Below are positions 36,630 through 45,767 of a DNA stretch of 64,000 nt, in pieces. The stretch covers positions 248,001 to 312,000 of the forward strand of contig JBCCOS010000002.1 in assembly GCA_039025235.1 (NCBI GenBank), written 5' to 3'. The stretch is from MED-G105 sp039025235 (lineage in GTDB: Bacteria > Pseudomonadota > Alphaproteobacteria > Caulobacterales > Parvularculaceae). How positions within the stretch are numbered: the stretch's first letter is position 1; each line of letters starts with the position of its first letter. A model generated the notes under the pieces. It was not told where the DNA came from, made no database searches, and was given only the letters and a program-made list of their open reading frames with translations. The translations under genes were made by a program, and so were the position numbers.

Positions 36630-36970
36630 AAAATTGGGCTTTCAAAAAATTGTGTTGCTTTAACGTCGACAAGTCATTCGATCTATCTCGATCCCTCAAG
36701 GAAGCAGTTTGAAAAGGTTTAGAGACACACGCCGTTTATCGCATCTCGATTGCGCCCCTAAAATCAACCTGTTGGGAATACACGCTTATCTAAAGAATTT
36801 CGCAACAGGGTCAACGTCCCAACAAACCAAATCTGCCTTTGCGGTCGGTAAAACCGCCCCATGGGCCAAATTTAAGACCAAATTCTTCAGGCCTTTCATC
36901 GATTTTGGTGCCAACAACGCACGAAGCGCCTTGAAAGAATGATCCCACCGGCCTAACGGTAGATCAGACT
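36630..36970. other. secE-trnW divergent intergenic region
   Basis: About 340 bases between secE (minus) and tRNA-Trp (plus). Apart from the candidate tRNA promoter at 36931-36959, nothing is recognised. A plus-strand frame at 36709-36942 has no support. Confidence 0.35.
36931..36959 (+). promoter_or_regulatory. Candidate promoter of tRNA-Trp
   Basis: TTGAAA (36931-36936) and TAACGG (36954-36959) are separated by 17 bases and lie 11 bases before the mature tRNA, a fitting place for a sigma-70-type promoter. The -10 box is poor. Confidence 0.35.
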
Positions 36971-37046
36971 AGGGGTGTAGCTCAGTTGGTAGAGCATCGG
37001 TCTCCAAAACCGAGGGCCGGGGGTTCGAGTCCCTCCGCCCCTGCCA
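36971..37046 (+). tRNA. tRNA-Trp (anticodon CCA)
   Basis: 76 bases with a full cloverleaf: acceptor AGGGGTG pairs with CGCCCCT, D arm GCTCAGTTGGTAGAGC, anticodon stem CGGT/ACCG around CTCCAAA, T arm GGGGG TTCGAGT CCCTC, discriminator G and encoded CCA. The anticodon CCA reads UGG. It stands upstream of secE as in many bacteria, but on the opposite strand, and its 3' end is repeated twice downstream. Confidence 0.97.
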
Positions 37047-37281
37047 GTCCGGTAGTCGAGTTACGGTCACAGCGTAAAAAAACACCGAGACGGCAAACCC
37101 CCGATACATAAAGATAGCGCGCCAATGGCGCGCGGGGGTTCGAGTCCCTCCGCCCCTGCCAGTCCGGTAGCCGAGATATGGTCCCAGCGCAAAACCCTAC
37201 GAGACGGCAAACCCCGATTCGTAAAGATAGCGCGCCAATGGCGCGCGGGGTTTCGAGCCCCTCCGCCCCTGCCAGTCCGGT
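37019..37281 (+). repeat. tRNA-Trp 3'-end tandem array with structured spacers
   Basis: The last 28 bases of tRNA-Trp (37019-37046) plus GTCCGGTA recur at 37134-37161 and 37247-37274, periods 115 and 113 bases. The spacers also match each other: both carry GAGACGGCAAA and a perfect hairpin GCGCGCC/GGCGCGC (37117-37133, 37230-37246). In each unit a C-rich arm upstream pairs with the G-rich start of the following tail: AACCCCC with GGGGGTT (37096-37102, 37134-37140), and AAACCCC with GGGGTTT (37209-37215, 37247-37253). The bases changed but pairing is kept, while the T stem of the last copy is broken. No tRNA 5' half accompanies the extra tails. Confidence 0.9.
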
Positions 37282-37584
37282 ACATTCCGTCACCTATCTC
37301 TCAGGTCGGTCATCAATTTTACAAGCGCTGCTAACAATAGGTCCGCCAGATAGTGCCAACCGGAACGCCTATTGGTTAGGGGATTTGGCTACAAACCCGT
37401 TATGCTTTAAAGCAACGCTTAAAGCAGTGTCAGCGGTGTTTTAGTCGAATGAGCAATTCCCTGATAACGGATCGTCACTCGGCCAATTGGACATAAAAGA
37501 TCACTTGGACCTTAATAACCTCGCTTACAAAAATATCGGGCATCGATTTTTCTTCGGTCCCGCAGACCAAAACGGTGTGAGATA
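37282..37584. other. Spacer between tRNA-tail array and P450 gene
   Basis: About 300 bases with no gene and no clear regulatory site. It should hold the P450 promoter. Confidence 0.3.
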
Positions 37585-39054
37585 ATGAGCGTTGTAAGCG
37601 ATCCTCCTACTTCCGCCGGTGAAAACTGTGGAAATGAAAATACGGCTTACCGAAAAGCAGTCGACGGCGACAGCAGCCGACGAATGGGGAAACTGACACC
37701 AACTTCAGAACCAATACGGCATCGTCCCCGGGAAAATTGGCGGTCACCTTTTGAGCTATTAAGTCACATCAAGCGCAACCAGCTTTATGTATGGCCGGCG
37801 CGTACCTATCGCGAACTCGTTTTCGAAACCGAGTTTCCGCTGCGCAAAGAACGGTTATTTTTTCTGAATGACCCGGACGGCCTAAAATATGTTCTGACGC
37901 GCCATGAACGCTTCCCTAAATCCGATTTGCAAAATCGACTGCTCAGAAAGGGGCTGGGCGACGGGCTCTTAACCGCCGAGTTGGAGCACTGGCGCACGCA
38001 AAGGCGGACCGTTCAACCGGCATTTAAAGTTGCATTATTACGAAAGCTGGTTCCGGCGATGTCGGCCGCCATTGAAGCCTGCGTGCGCAAACTTGAAGAG
38101 GTCCCCGAAGGCTCAGAGATCGATGTTCATAATGAAATGATGATGCTCACGCTCGACGTTTTGTGTCGCGCGATGTTTGAGCGGGTCACGGTCGATTTTG
38201 CGCGTATGGGCTGGGCCGTTTCAGAATACCTGGAAACCTTCGGGCGGATGGATTTAATCGACTATTTCGCGCTTCCGGAATGGCTGCCGAGAAAGAAACA
38301 TTGGCGCGTTCGAAAGGCTAACAATTATTTTGATGAATCGGTTGCGGACATTCTACGCCAACGCCGAGCGGATAAAAATCCGCCGCAAGACCTTCTCCAA
38401 TTGATGCTCGATGCGCGTGACGAAGAAACCGGACAACAGCTTTCCGATAAAGAAATCAGAGATAATCTCATCACGTTTTTTATTGCTGGCCACGAAACAA
38501 CAGCCATCAGTCTTTCATGGTCATTTTATTTGTTGGCACTGCATCCAGATGTGGACGACAAACTGTTCAGTACCCTTTCCAAATACTCAACACAGCATGC
38601 ATTTGATGCTGATGATTTAGATGAGTTATCATACGCGCGTTGGATCTTTGAAGAGTCAATGCGACTTTACCCTCCGGTTCCGATGTTTGATCGACGAGCG
38701 GCTTTTGACGATGAAATTTCTGGCCACAAGATTAAAAAGGGTGCGCATATTCTCATCTCACCTTACGTCCTCCACCGCCATCGTCAGTTATGGGATCGGC
38801 CGAACGCATTTGACCCGGACAGATTTTCACCAGAAGCCGTTAAACAGCGTCACCGCTTTCAGTTTCTGCCATTTAACGCTGGTCCAAGGGCATGCGTCGG
38901 GCTGAACTTTGCCTTGTACGAAGGCACTCTTGCCCTCGCGCAAATCGCAAAGCGATTCCGGTTCTCCTTGGCAGAAGGCTTCGAACCGGAATTAGAGGCC
39001 GTCGTTACCATGCGCCCCAAAGGCGGTATGCGGATGGCGATCCATCGCCGTTGA
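37585..39054 (+). CDS. Cytochrome P450
   Basis: A 489-residue soluble cytochrome P450, a haem monooxygenase; substrate unknown. Landmarks: C-helix WRTQRR (136-141), I-helix AGHETT (301-306) for oxygen activation, ExxR as EESMR (E357, R360), FDPDRF at about 406, and the haem-ligand motif FNAGPRACVG with Cys437. No membrane anchor is evident at the N-terminus, whose first 45 residues are polar and could be shortened by a later start. No ferredoxin or reductase lies in the window, so its electron donors are encoded elsewhere. It stands alone between the tRNA array and a convergent gene. Confidence 0.95.
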   Translation: MSVVSDPPTSAGENCGNENTAYRKAVDGDSSRRMGKLTPTSEPIRHRPRENWRSPFELLSHIKRNQLYVWPARTYRELVFETEFPLRKERLFFLNDPDGLKYVLTRHERFPKSDLQNRLLRKGLGDGLLTAELEHWRTQRRTVQPAFKVALLRKLVPAMSAAIEACVRKLEEVPEGSEIDVHNEMMMLTLDVLCRAMFERVTVDFARMGWAVSEYLETFGRMDLIDYFALPEWLPRKKHWRVRKANNYFDESVADILRQRRADKNPPQDLLQLMLDARDEETGQQLSDKEIRDNLITFFIAGHETTAISLSWSFYLLALHPDVDDKLFSTLSKYSTQHAFDADDLDELSYARWIFEESMRLYPPVPMFDRRAAFDDEISGHKIKKGAHILISPYVLHRHRQLWDRPNAFDPDRFSPEAVKQRHRFQFLPFNAGPRACVGLNFALYEGTLALAQIAKRFRFSLAEGFEPELEAVVTMRPKGGMRMAIHRR

Positions 39055-39079
39055 ATACTGACGGGTCTTGTTAAGAGCG

Positions 39080-40072
39080 CTATTCTTCGCTTTCAATCCG
39101 TTTATCTGCAACATAGACAGATCCAGAACCAACACGTCCAATGCGTCCACGGCTATTGCGAAGGCGCACTTCAGCGCTACGCGAAAGGCGCAGGTCGGTG
39201 GATGATGCAGTACCGTCGAAAATAACGACCCCTGATCCTTCGATAATTGCTTTCAAGGGATCGGCATTTCCTGATGCGACGGCAACACCGCCAGAGCCCG
39301 CAATACGCGCCGTCAGAGGGCCCGTTAAACGTGCGGCTTCAACCCGTCCAGAGCCCGCAATCGATGCATCGAGCATTCCATCGATCCGGCCCAATTGAAC
39401 AGCGCCACTGCCGGAAATATCAACATCAACCGCGCTGACATCATTTGCACGCAGGTCAGCACGACCAGAGACATCAGCCTCAAAAGTAGCCTTTACGTCT
39501 CCCATGGAAAGGCGGCTACCAGAGACGATCCCGATATAGGCTTCGTCCGTATCGCCAATTTCGCCATCGACGTAGCACGCGTCCATTGTCAGCGTTCCGC
39601 TCAGGGATTCCATATTCAGCTTCATACGCACATCATCGAACGTCGCGTTACCAGAGCGTGGCATTGCAATTTCGATAGTAGGGTAGTTGGTTAAATTGTT
39701 GCTTGAATCCTTATTAGGGTCGCGATTAGTACGCGCATCGAACACCCGCGTAATCCGGCTGTCGCAACATCCCCCTTCAGGTTCGTCAAACCCCTCTCCT
39801 TGAAGGATAACGGTATCGCCGTCTTGTGTAACTTTAATTGAGGCGAACTCACTACCCTGACGAATATTGACATTCACCGCATCATCAGCATTCGTTGTTA
39901 CTCTGATATCTGCCGTTACATCATTAATAACGATGTTTGATGCATCAAACGTCGCCGCATCTGCATTTAAAGCGCTAGCGGCTGTGAAAATTGCAAGAAT
40001 TGCCGCGCCAGCAAAAAATTGTTTGTTCAAGGCAGGTTTCACACCACGCTTAACGACTTGATTTTCACTCAT
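39080..40072 (-). CDS. Exported GIN-like (DUF2807-type) beta-helix protein
   Basis: A 330-residue protein with AGGAGG seven bases before its ATG. An N-terminal signal anchor lies at about residues 20-38, ending NADA. The rest is beta-rich; from about residue 185 repeats such as VDISGSGAVQLG, ASIAGSGRVEA and ARIAGSGGVAVA (SGSGxV-type, spaced 17-19 residues) fit the parallel beta helix of the putative auto-transporter adhesin head GIN domain. Two adjacent Cys (about 101-102) and one at about 167 lie before the repeats. Likely periplasmic or surface-located; its role is not known. Convergent with the P450 gene. Confidence 0.75.
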   Translation of the reverse strand: MSENQVVKRGVKPALNKQFFAGAAILAIFTAASALNADAATFDASNIVINDVTADIRVTTNADDAVNVNIRQGSEFASIKVTQDGDTVILQGEGFDEPEGGCCDSRITRVFDARTNRDPNKDSSNNLTNYPTIEIAMPRSGNATFDDVRMKLNMESLSGTLTMDACYVDGEIGDTDEAYIGIVSGSRLSMGDVKATFEADVSGRADLRANDVSAVDVDISGSGAVQLGRIDGMLDASIAGSGRVEAARLTGPLTARIAGSGGVAVASGNADPLKAIIEGSGVVIFDGTASSTDLRLSRSAEVRLRNSRGRIGRVGSGSVYVADKRIESEE

Positions 40073-40317
40073 TCCCCAGCCTCCTATACGGCCTGACGAC
40101 GGTATCTGAAACCGTCATTCCCAAATTCTCAACCGCACGACATTCGCATTCTTTAAAACAGCCGACACAGTTTCAAAATTGAACAATATACAAGGGCCTA
40201 GCAACCCATTGCCGGCAGAAAGCGGTGTCGATACCGTCAATCGCATGATTTCAACAATAAATGCAGCAATTTTCGGACCGTTTTCAGATGAACAAATTTC
40301 AATGGCCCATTGCGGGC

Positions 40318-41445
40318 TTATTTATTGGCCAATCCGGCATCGGACTGTGAAGGCTGCAGCTCAGCGATCAAACGTTCCAAAATAGGAAGGATGGGTGCAT
40401 TTGGCGGTATCGTCTCGCGCAATTGTCGCCAAGCCTGCGCAGCACCCTCGGTATCACCCGCCTCTCGAAGCGCACCACCACGGTAGAATAACGCTGTCGC
40501 ATCATTCGGCGCGCGCTTCTCAATTTCGTCAAGAATATTTAGAAACTCAGCGTCAAAGGGAAAATCACCATTTGTGAATGCGGTCGCTCTGGCTGCTGCA
40601 AAATTTCTCCAGTCGTCCACAGAGCCCGAAACCAGATTCAGTAGATTTCGATAGCTTTCGACGCTTGCATCATGCTCCCCAAGCACGGTTTGGGATCGCG
40701 CCAACATGCGCCAGCCAGCCGGGTCATCAGGATTTTCGGAAAGACGCATGGCTAACCCGGCAACCATTCCTTTAATGGCCTCATTTTGAGCAATAGCGGC
40801 ATTTGCTGCCTGGGCTGCTTGGCCTCCCTGGGCTGCCTGGGGTTCTTGTGCTGCCTGTGCCGCTTGCGCTGGATCAGTGCGACCAGCCCGCTTTAAGCTT
40901 TGATCCCGTGATTGATTAAAATCATTTGTCTGCTGCTTATGGGCCTCGTGATTTAATCCGTTCACCCTATCGAAACCAGGCGATCCGACCTCGTAGTAAG
41001 TGAACGCAACAGCCAAAGGTAGAATTCCAACACACCCAATGGCGGCGAAGCGCCATACGCGAGACCATGTTCCAACGGCGTCCGTTAGAGCACTTCCAGA
41101 CCGATTAGGTAACATCTTATCAAGCATTTCCGCTCTAATGAGCGCCGCTCGCTTGGCTTCCAAAATTGCTTCTTGCACCGTCTCATCATCAAGGAGACCG
41201 GCGACACGTTCTGTCTCAATCTCTTGAAGACGCTCCTCTAGTTCTTGTGCAACACCTGCTCCATTGAAGGCCGAAGGATCTTCTACAAGATGAGCCAATT
41301 TCTCTTGATCATCAGCCTTCATTTCCTGGGGGCCACCAGGACGTGTTGACCTATCCTCCGGTACCGATCGATATAGAGGAACCAAGAGCGTTATCGCGAC
41401 GACTAAAACAAGCGTAGACGCAGTGAGTATAAAAGCAAAGCTCAT
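40318..41445 (-). CDS. ccmI: Cytochrome c biogenesis protein CcmI
   Basis: CcmI, 375 residues, the apocytochrome c chaperone of system I. The first helix is a membrane anchor (about 5-25), followed by a cytosolic loop, a second membrane segment (about 130-150) and a periplasmic TPR region (GWRMLARSQTVLGEHDASVESY, ATALFYRGGALREAGDTEGA). Between them residues 195-220 form a low-complexity Ala-Gln run (AQAAQAAQEPQAAQ). Start overlaps the ccmH stop by 4 bases. Confidence 0.93.
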   Translation of the reverse strand: MSFAFILTASTLVLVVAITLLVPLYRSVPEDRSTRPGGPQEMKADDQEKLAHLVEDPSAFNGAGVAQELEERLQEIETERVAGLLDDETVQEAILEAKRAALIRAEMLDKMLPNRSGSALTDAVGTWSRVWRFAAIGCVGILPLAVAFTYYEVGSPGFDRVNGLNHEAHKQQTNDFNQSRDQSLKRAGRTDPAQAAQAAQEPQAAQGGQAAQAANAAIAQNEAIKGMVAGLAMRLSENPDDPAGWRMLARSQTVLGEHDASVESYRNLLNLVSGSVDDWRNFAAARATAFTNGDFPFDAEFLNILDEIEKRAPNDATALFYRGGALREAGDTEGAAQAWRQLRETIPPNAPILPILERLIAELQPSQSDAGLANK

Positions 41446-41999
41446 CCGCCACTGACTTTCGTTGGATGCGCGTCGTGATGAAGCTCTTTTTCTAAACTTA
41501 TTTCGTGCCTATCCTGATTTTCTTTATGGGATAAAGAGAGTGCCTTTAATTTTGCATCCTCCTCAGCGGTGAGCGGATCTAAGGCCGTGGGTTGTTGATT
41601 ACGCGAGCGCAGCACCGCAACGCCAATCATTGCCCCTATGACAAATAATGCGATTGGGGCGATCCAAAGCACTGCAGTGTTGCCCTGAACGGGTGGCTTT
41701 AACAGGACATAACGTCCGTATCGCTCCGCCATAAACTCCAAAATTACCTCGTCACTATCACCAGCAGCAATACGTTCACGGACAAGGATTCTGAGGTCGC
41801 TTGCCAGCGGCGCGTCTGAAGCCTCAATGCTTTGGCTTTTACAAACAACACAGCGAAGCTGCGCACCGAGCTCTTGTGCACGAGCCTCAAGGGCGGGGTC
41901 ATCCAGTCGCTCATCAGGATCGACAGCCAAAGCATCTTGCGTCAACAGCAAAGTAGCTCCGATCAGGGGCAACAGAAAATTAGTCAGCGTTTTGTGCAT
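41442..41999 (-). CDS. ccmH: Cytochrome c maturation thiol-oxidoreductase CcmH
   Basis: CcmH (CcmL-type), 185 residues: signal peptide to about residue 25, then the thiol motif RCVVC (Cys50, Cys53) that reduces apocytochrome haem-binding cysteines, then ERYGRYVLLKPP and a membrane helix (about 103-123). The cytosolic tail is longer than usual and carries polar sequence. It overlaps ccmG by 20 bases and ccmI by 4. Confidence 0.96.
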   Translation of the reverse strand: MHKTLTNFLLPLIGATLLLTQDALAVDPDERLDDPALEARAQELGAQLRCVVCKSQSIEASDAPLASDLRILVRERIAAGDSDEVILEFMAERYGRYVLLKPPVQGNTAVLWIAPIALFVIGAMIGVAVLRSRNQQPTALDPLTAEEDAKLKALSLSHKENQDRHEISLEKELHHDAHPTKVSGG

Positions 42000-42525
42000 T
42001 TTTCAGATCTAAAATCATGGGACGTAAGACGGTCTCCCATTCCTCAGGCGTAATCGGACCGATATGTTTATGCCGTACACGACCTGATGCATCAATGACA
42101 AAGGTTTCAGGCGCACCGGTCACACCGAAATCGATGGCAACGCGACCATCCGCATCATTCCCAATTTGCGCATAAGGATCACCCCGACGCGCAAGCCATG
42201 CGGCACCGGCACCCGGTTTATCCTTCCAGTTGAGACCATAGAGAGGGGCGATTCCCTCCGCTGCAATGGATAAAAGAAAGGGGTGCTCAACCTCGCAGGA
42301 GATACACCAAGACCCAAACACGTTAAGCAGTGATACGCGCCCTTTCAAATCATCGCTCCTCAACCCCTCTGTATACCCTTGTATCGGTGAGAGTCGGAAC
42401 TCAGGAACTGGCGCATTGAGCAGCATTGACGGCGTATATGTCGGATCGCGCGTCAGTCCAAACGCGAAATAAATGCTGGCAAAGGCAAACAAAACCAATG
42501 GTGAAAAGAAAATTACCCTGCGCAT
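41980..42525 (-). CDS. ccmG: Periplasmic thioredoxin-like protein CcmG/DsbE
   Basis: CcmG, 181 residues, membrane-anchored thioredoxin-fold reductant of the Ccm pathway. N-terminal anchor at 4-23; active site WCISC (Cys74, Cys77) inside VFGSWCISCEVEHPFL; the cis-Pro region GAPETFVID follows. Ser-Ile between the cysteines differs from the more common Pro-containing pair. Its ATG overlaps the ccmF stop (TAATG). Confidence 0.96.
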   Translation of the reverse strand: MRRVIFFSPLVLFAFASIYFAFGLTRDPTYTPSMLLNAPVPEFRLSPIQGYTEGLRSDDLKGRVSLLNVFGSWCISCEVEHPFLLSIAAEGIAPLYGLNWKDKPGAGAAWLARRGDPYAQIGNDADGRVAIDFGVTGAPETFVIDASGRVRHKHIGPITPEEWETVLRPMILDLKNAQNAD

Positions 42526-44495
42526 TATGCTACCGCGTCATTTACAGCGCGCACGGCCAATTGTTCCTGCGATGAAGGGCGTGCAGTCAGCGGTAGAGCG
42601 GCAATACCGCCGCCAAATGCCATGAGCCCTGCCCCGATCCACATCCAAACCGCCAAGGGACGACGCCAAGCCCGCACAACCCAGCCTCTTTTTTCATCTC
42701 GGTCTCCAAGTGTCAGGTAGAGGTCACCCGATAGGCTCGTCCAAACACCCGCTTCCGTCGTCTGCATACCGCGCACGGGATAAAAACGACGCTCCGCCAA
42801 TATGTCACGGAGAAATTGGCCATTTTTGGACGCCGTAAATTCCGCCCGTTGAGACACAAAATTTGGTCCTCGCGCTTCAACCACACGATTGAGCATTATA
42901 TCAGTATTGCCGACGGAGATTGTCTCCCCGGGGAGGACGTAAGAAATCTCTTCACTCTTCCAAACACCTGCGCCGATGACGCCAATGGCAACAACAGCAA
43001 ACCCGACATGCCCTAAGCACATCGCGATACTACTCCGCGGCAAACCGACAAAACGATTAAAGGCACCAGCATCAAAAGCGCGTACACGTTTTGCCAAATC
43101 AATAATGGCGGACCCGCCGGCCCAACAGGCCAACGCGATCCCCAATAACGCCGCGACATCGCGTGGCCGGGCTAGCCACGAAGAAATCACAACGGCAACC
43201 ATAGCAACCACAGCCGCCGGCCAGATACGTTTTAGCGCCACACGGAGCTTGCCACGCTTCCAAGCGAGAGCGGCAGCAGGCCCTACGATTAGAAGCGAAA
43301 GAAAGACAAATGGTGTAAAAGCGAAATTGAAATATGGTGCGCCCACCGAAAGCTTTTCCCCGCTCATGGCCTCAGCGAATAAAGGATAGAACGTTCCGAT
43401 AAACACTATCGCACAAGCAGCGACCAGCAGAATATTGTTGATGAATAATCCGCCCTCGCGGCTTACCGCATTAAAGCGCGCATCAGAACTAAGGTCCGGT
43501 GCCCGCACTGCATACAGCGCAAGCCCGCCGCCGATGCTGACCGCAAGAATAGCAAGTATGAAAACTCCTCTTGTTGGGTCGACGGCAAAGGCGTGTACTG
43601 ATGTTAAAACACCCGATCGAACCAAGAATGTGCCAACGAGGCTTAAAGAGAACGCCAGCAATGCCAGAAGCGCGGTCCATGCTTTGAATGCGCCGCGGGT
43701 TTCAGTGACACGAATCGAATGCATTAACGCCGTTCCGGCAAGCCAAGGCATGAAAGACGCATTTTCAACGGGATCCCACGCCCAGAAACCACCCCAACCA
43801 AGCTCGTAATAGGCCCACCAAGCCCCAAGACCAATGCCAATCGTCAAAAATGTCCACGAGCCTGTTGCCCAAGGTCGCACGCGCTTCGCCCAGGCCTCGT
43901 CGATGCGCCCTTCAATAAGACCAGCAGCAGCAAAAGCAAAAACAATCGAAAACCCCACATAGCCGAGATACAGAAATGGCGGGTGTAAGGTTAAACCAGG
44001 GTCTTGCAGCAGTGGATTTAAATCGCGACCCTCCGGTGGAACAGGAAAAATGCGCTCAAAAGGATTTGAACTGAACACAATAAAAGCCAGGAATACAGCA
44101 GCAAGAAAACCTTGAACCGCTAACGTCCGGGCACGTAACCCATCCAGTGATGATCGTGGTGCAGCGAGCGCGCCGCCAAATATGGCGAGGATCAGAGCCC
44201 ATAAGAGCATCGACCCCTCATGACTACCCCACACGCCGCTCAACTTATAAACAAAGGGTTTTGCGGTATGCGAATTGTCAAAAACATTCCGTACTGAAAA
44301 GTCTGACGTTGCATGGGCAAAGGCGAGCATCATAAATGCAGCGGCCACCAAAATGAATTGGGCCAACGCACCATAGCGGCCAGCATCCATTAGCTGTCTA
44401 TCGGACAAATGGGCACCGGCAAGGGGAAAGACGCATTGGTAAATCGCGGTGCCAAGCGCTAAGACTAAGAAGAGCGTTCCGAATTCTCCGATCAT
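42525..44495 (-). CDS. ccmF: Haem lyase subunit CcmF
   Basis: CcmF, 656 residues, the core of the haem ligation complex with CcmH and CcmI. Many membrane helices; the tryptophan-rich WWD motif reads WGGFWAWDPVENASFMPW at about 235-252. The protein ends with a hydrophobic helix and a short tail. First gene of the minus-strand ccmFGHI operon, divergent from ccmD. Confidence 0.98.
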   Translation of the reverse strand: MIGEFGTLFLVLALGTAIYQCVFPLAGAHLSDRQLMDAGRYGALAQFILVAAAFMMLAFAHATSDFSVRNVFDNSHTAKPFVYKLSGVWGSHEGSMLLWALILAIFGGALAAPRSSLDGLRARTLAVQGFLAAVFLAFIVFSSNPFERIFPVPPEGRDLNPLLQDPGLTLHPPFLYLGYVGFSIVFAFAAAGLIEGRIDEAWAKRVRPWATGSWTFLTIGIGLGAWWAYYELGWGGFWAWDPVENASFMPWLAGTALMHSIRVTETRGAFKAWTALLALLAFSLSLVGTFLVRSGVLTSVHAFAVDPTRGVFILAILAVSIGGGLALYAVRAPDLSSDARFNAVSREGGLFINNILLVAACAIVFIGTFYPLFAEAMSGEKLSVGAPYFNFAFTPFVFLSLLIVGPAAALAWKRGKLRVALKRIWPAAVVAMVAVVISSWLARPRDVAALLGIALACWAGGSAIIDLAKRVRAFDAGAFNRFVGLPRSSIAMCLGHVGFAVVAIGVIGAGVWKSEEISYVLPGETISVGNTDIMLNRVVEARGPNFVSQRAEFTASKNGQFLRDILAERRFYPVRGMQTTEAGVWTSLSGDLYLTLGDRDEKRGWVVRAWRRPLAVWMWIGAGLMAFGGGIAALPLTARPSSQEQLAVRAVNDAVA

Positions 44496-44817
44496 ATTGC
44501 GTACATAATCCGTGAGATGCTCTATGGCGACGGTTCTGCGTCAGAGTGCGACGATGATGTCACTTACTGCCGCAACAAACATCACATCACCAGAGCTTTT
44601 GGTTAAATATAGCACCAGAGCCAACATCGCTGTGCATCACGTTTTCAAGCGATGCGTTTTCAGGTGGTCTCATCAGCCAGTACAAGATCAAGCCAAAACC
44701 TTTTAGGAATGCCTTGCAATCGCGGTTTCCCAGGATGCTTCCATGTTTTCAGTACCCACGAGCCGTGAAATTGCTTAAGGGACACCATATAGACAGCGAA
44801 AGCGATGAAAGCACCTT
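44496..44817. other. Divergent spacer between the two ccm clusters
   Basis: About 320 bases between ccmF (minus) and ccmD (plus), expected to carry both promoters. No operator, hairpin or gene stands out. Confidence 0.3.
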
Positions 44818-45111
44818 ATGGCCGAATTTCTGAAAATGGGTGGATATGCGGCATTCATATGGCCAGCTTATGGGGTCTCTGCGGCGGCAATAATACTCCT
44901 CATCAGCTATATCTTCCTTCGTTCGCGTCGTGTGAAAAAGCAATTAGCGGCATTAGATCATAAACCTCTCGATGGTCTTACGGAAGCCAGGGCTCTTGCC
45001 GAATCTAGGGTTGTTGCCGAATACGGGGCTGCTGCCGAAGACAAACGTCCATCGAATGTGAATAATACCGCATCGAAGCGCCCACCGACCAGCGATATTA
45101 ACCCGGCTTAG
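44818..45111 (+). CDS. ccmD: Haem exporter protein CcmD (extended)
   Basis: CcmD-like, 97 residues. MAEFLKMGGYAAFIWPAYG followed by one membrane helix (about 20-37) and RSRRVKKQLAAL is the family pattern; CcmD helps release holo-CcmE from CcmABC. The extra 45 residues at the C-terminus are polar and include a short repeat (ALAESRVVAEYGAAAED). It precedes ccmA by 8 bases rather than following ccmC, a less common order. Confidence 0.85.
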   Translation: MAEFLKMGGYAAFIWPAYGVSAAAIILLISYIFLRSRRVKKQLAALDHKPLDGLTEARALAESRVVAEYGAAAEDKRPSNVNNTASKRPPTSDINPA

Positions 45112-45119
45112 GATTATCG

Positions 45120-45767
45120 ATGGGCGAAACAATAGTTCAATCTTCGCAGCATCACGTAACGCTCAGCATTAAAGACTTGTGCGGTGGTCGCAGCAATACG
45201 CTCGCGTTTTCGAACGTTAACCTGGAAATCAAAAGCGGCGAGGTGGTCGTTTTAAGAGGCGCAAATGGCGCGGGAAAGACAACACTGTTGCGAACCCTCG
45301 CCGGCCTTACAAGGGCGGTAAGTGGTCATGTCGACATAAAGGGAAAAGCAAACACGCCTCTGACAGCGAGCGATAGTGCCTTATTTGCGGGCCACCTTGA
45401 TGGGCTTAAATCTGGGTTATCAGCCAAAGAAAATGCTGTTTTTTGGTCAAAGCTTTATGGTGTCGACAACTTTGAGAACAGGATTATATCGGCCTTCGCT
45501 GAACTCGGCCTGAGCGATTACACAGATCGCCCTGCCTCTACATTATCAGCTGGGCAACGCCGCAGGCTTGGTTTAGCGCGTCTCTTAATCGTGGATCGAC
45601 CTTTGTGGCTCCTTGATGAACCCACTGCCTCTATGGATGCGGAAGCAAGCCAAAAAGTCTGCGAAATTATCGAGCGCCACTGCGTCAGCGGGGGCCTCGT
45701 TGTCATTGCAACCCATGACAAATTGGATATTCCATCGGCCCGCATTGTGAGTTTATCATCACAATGA
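45120..45767 (+). CDS. ccmA: Cytochrome c biogenesis ATP-binding protein CcmA
   Basis: CcmA, 215 residues, the ATPase that drives release of haem-loaded CcmE. Walker A GANGAGKTT (47-55), signature LSAGQRRR (142-149), Walker B LWLLDEP (162-168), H-loop ATHD near 198. AGGA lies six bases before the ATG. The 3' end overlaps ccmB by 4 bases. Confidence 0.97.
   Translation: MGETIVQSSQHHVTLSIKDLCGGRSNTLAFSNVNLEIKSGEVVVLRGANGAGKTTLLRTLAGLTRAVSGHVDIKGKANTPLTASDSALFAGHLDGLKSGLSAKENAVFWSKLYGVDNFENRIISAFAELGLSDYTDRPASTLSAGQRRRLGLARLLIVDRPLWLLDEPTASMDAEASQKVCEIIERHCVSGGLVVIATHDKLDIPSARIVSLSSQ

Noticed and set aside
37019..37281. The tail repeats as a CRISPR array
   Set aside because: Only three units, spacers are alike rather than unique, and the repeated unit is the tRNA 3' end; no cas genes in the window.
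36982..37293. Minus-strand frames with GLAGAEGLEPP-type sequence over the tRNA-Trp region
   Set aside because: They are antisense to the tRNA T arm and CCA end and to the tandem tail copies; such frames are a known source of false hypothetical proteins.
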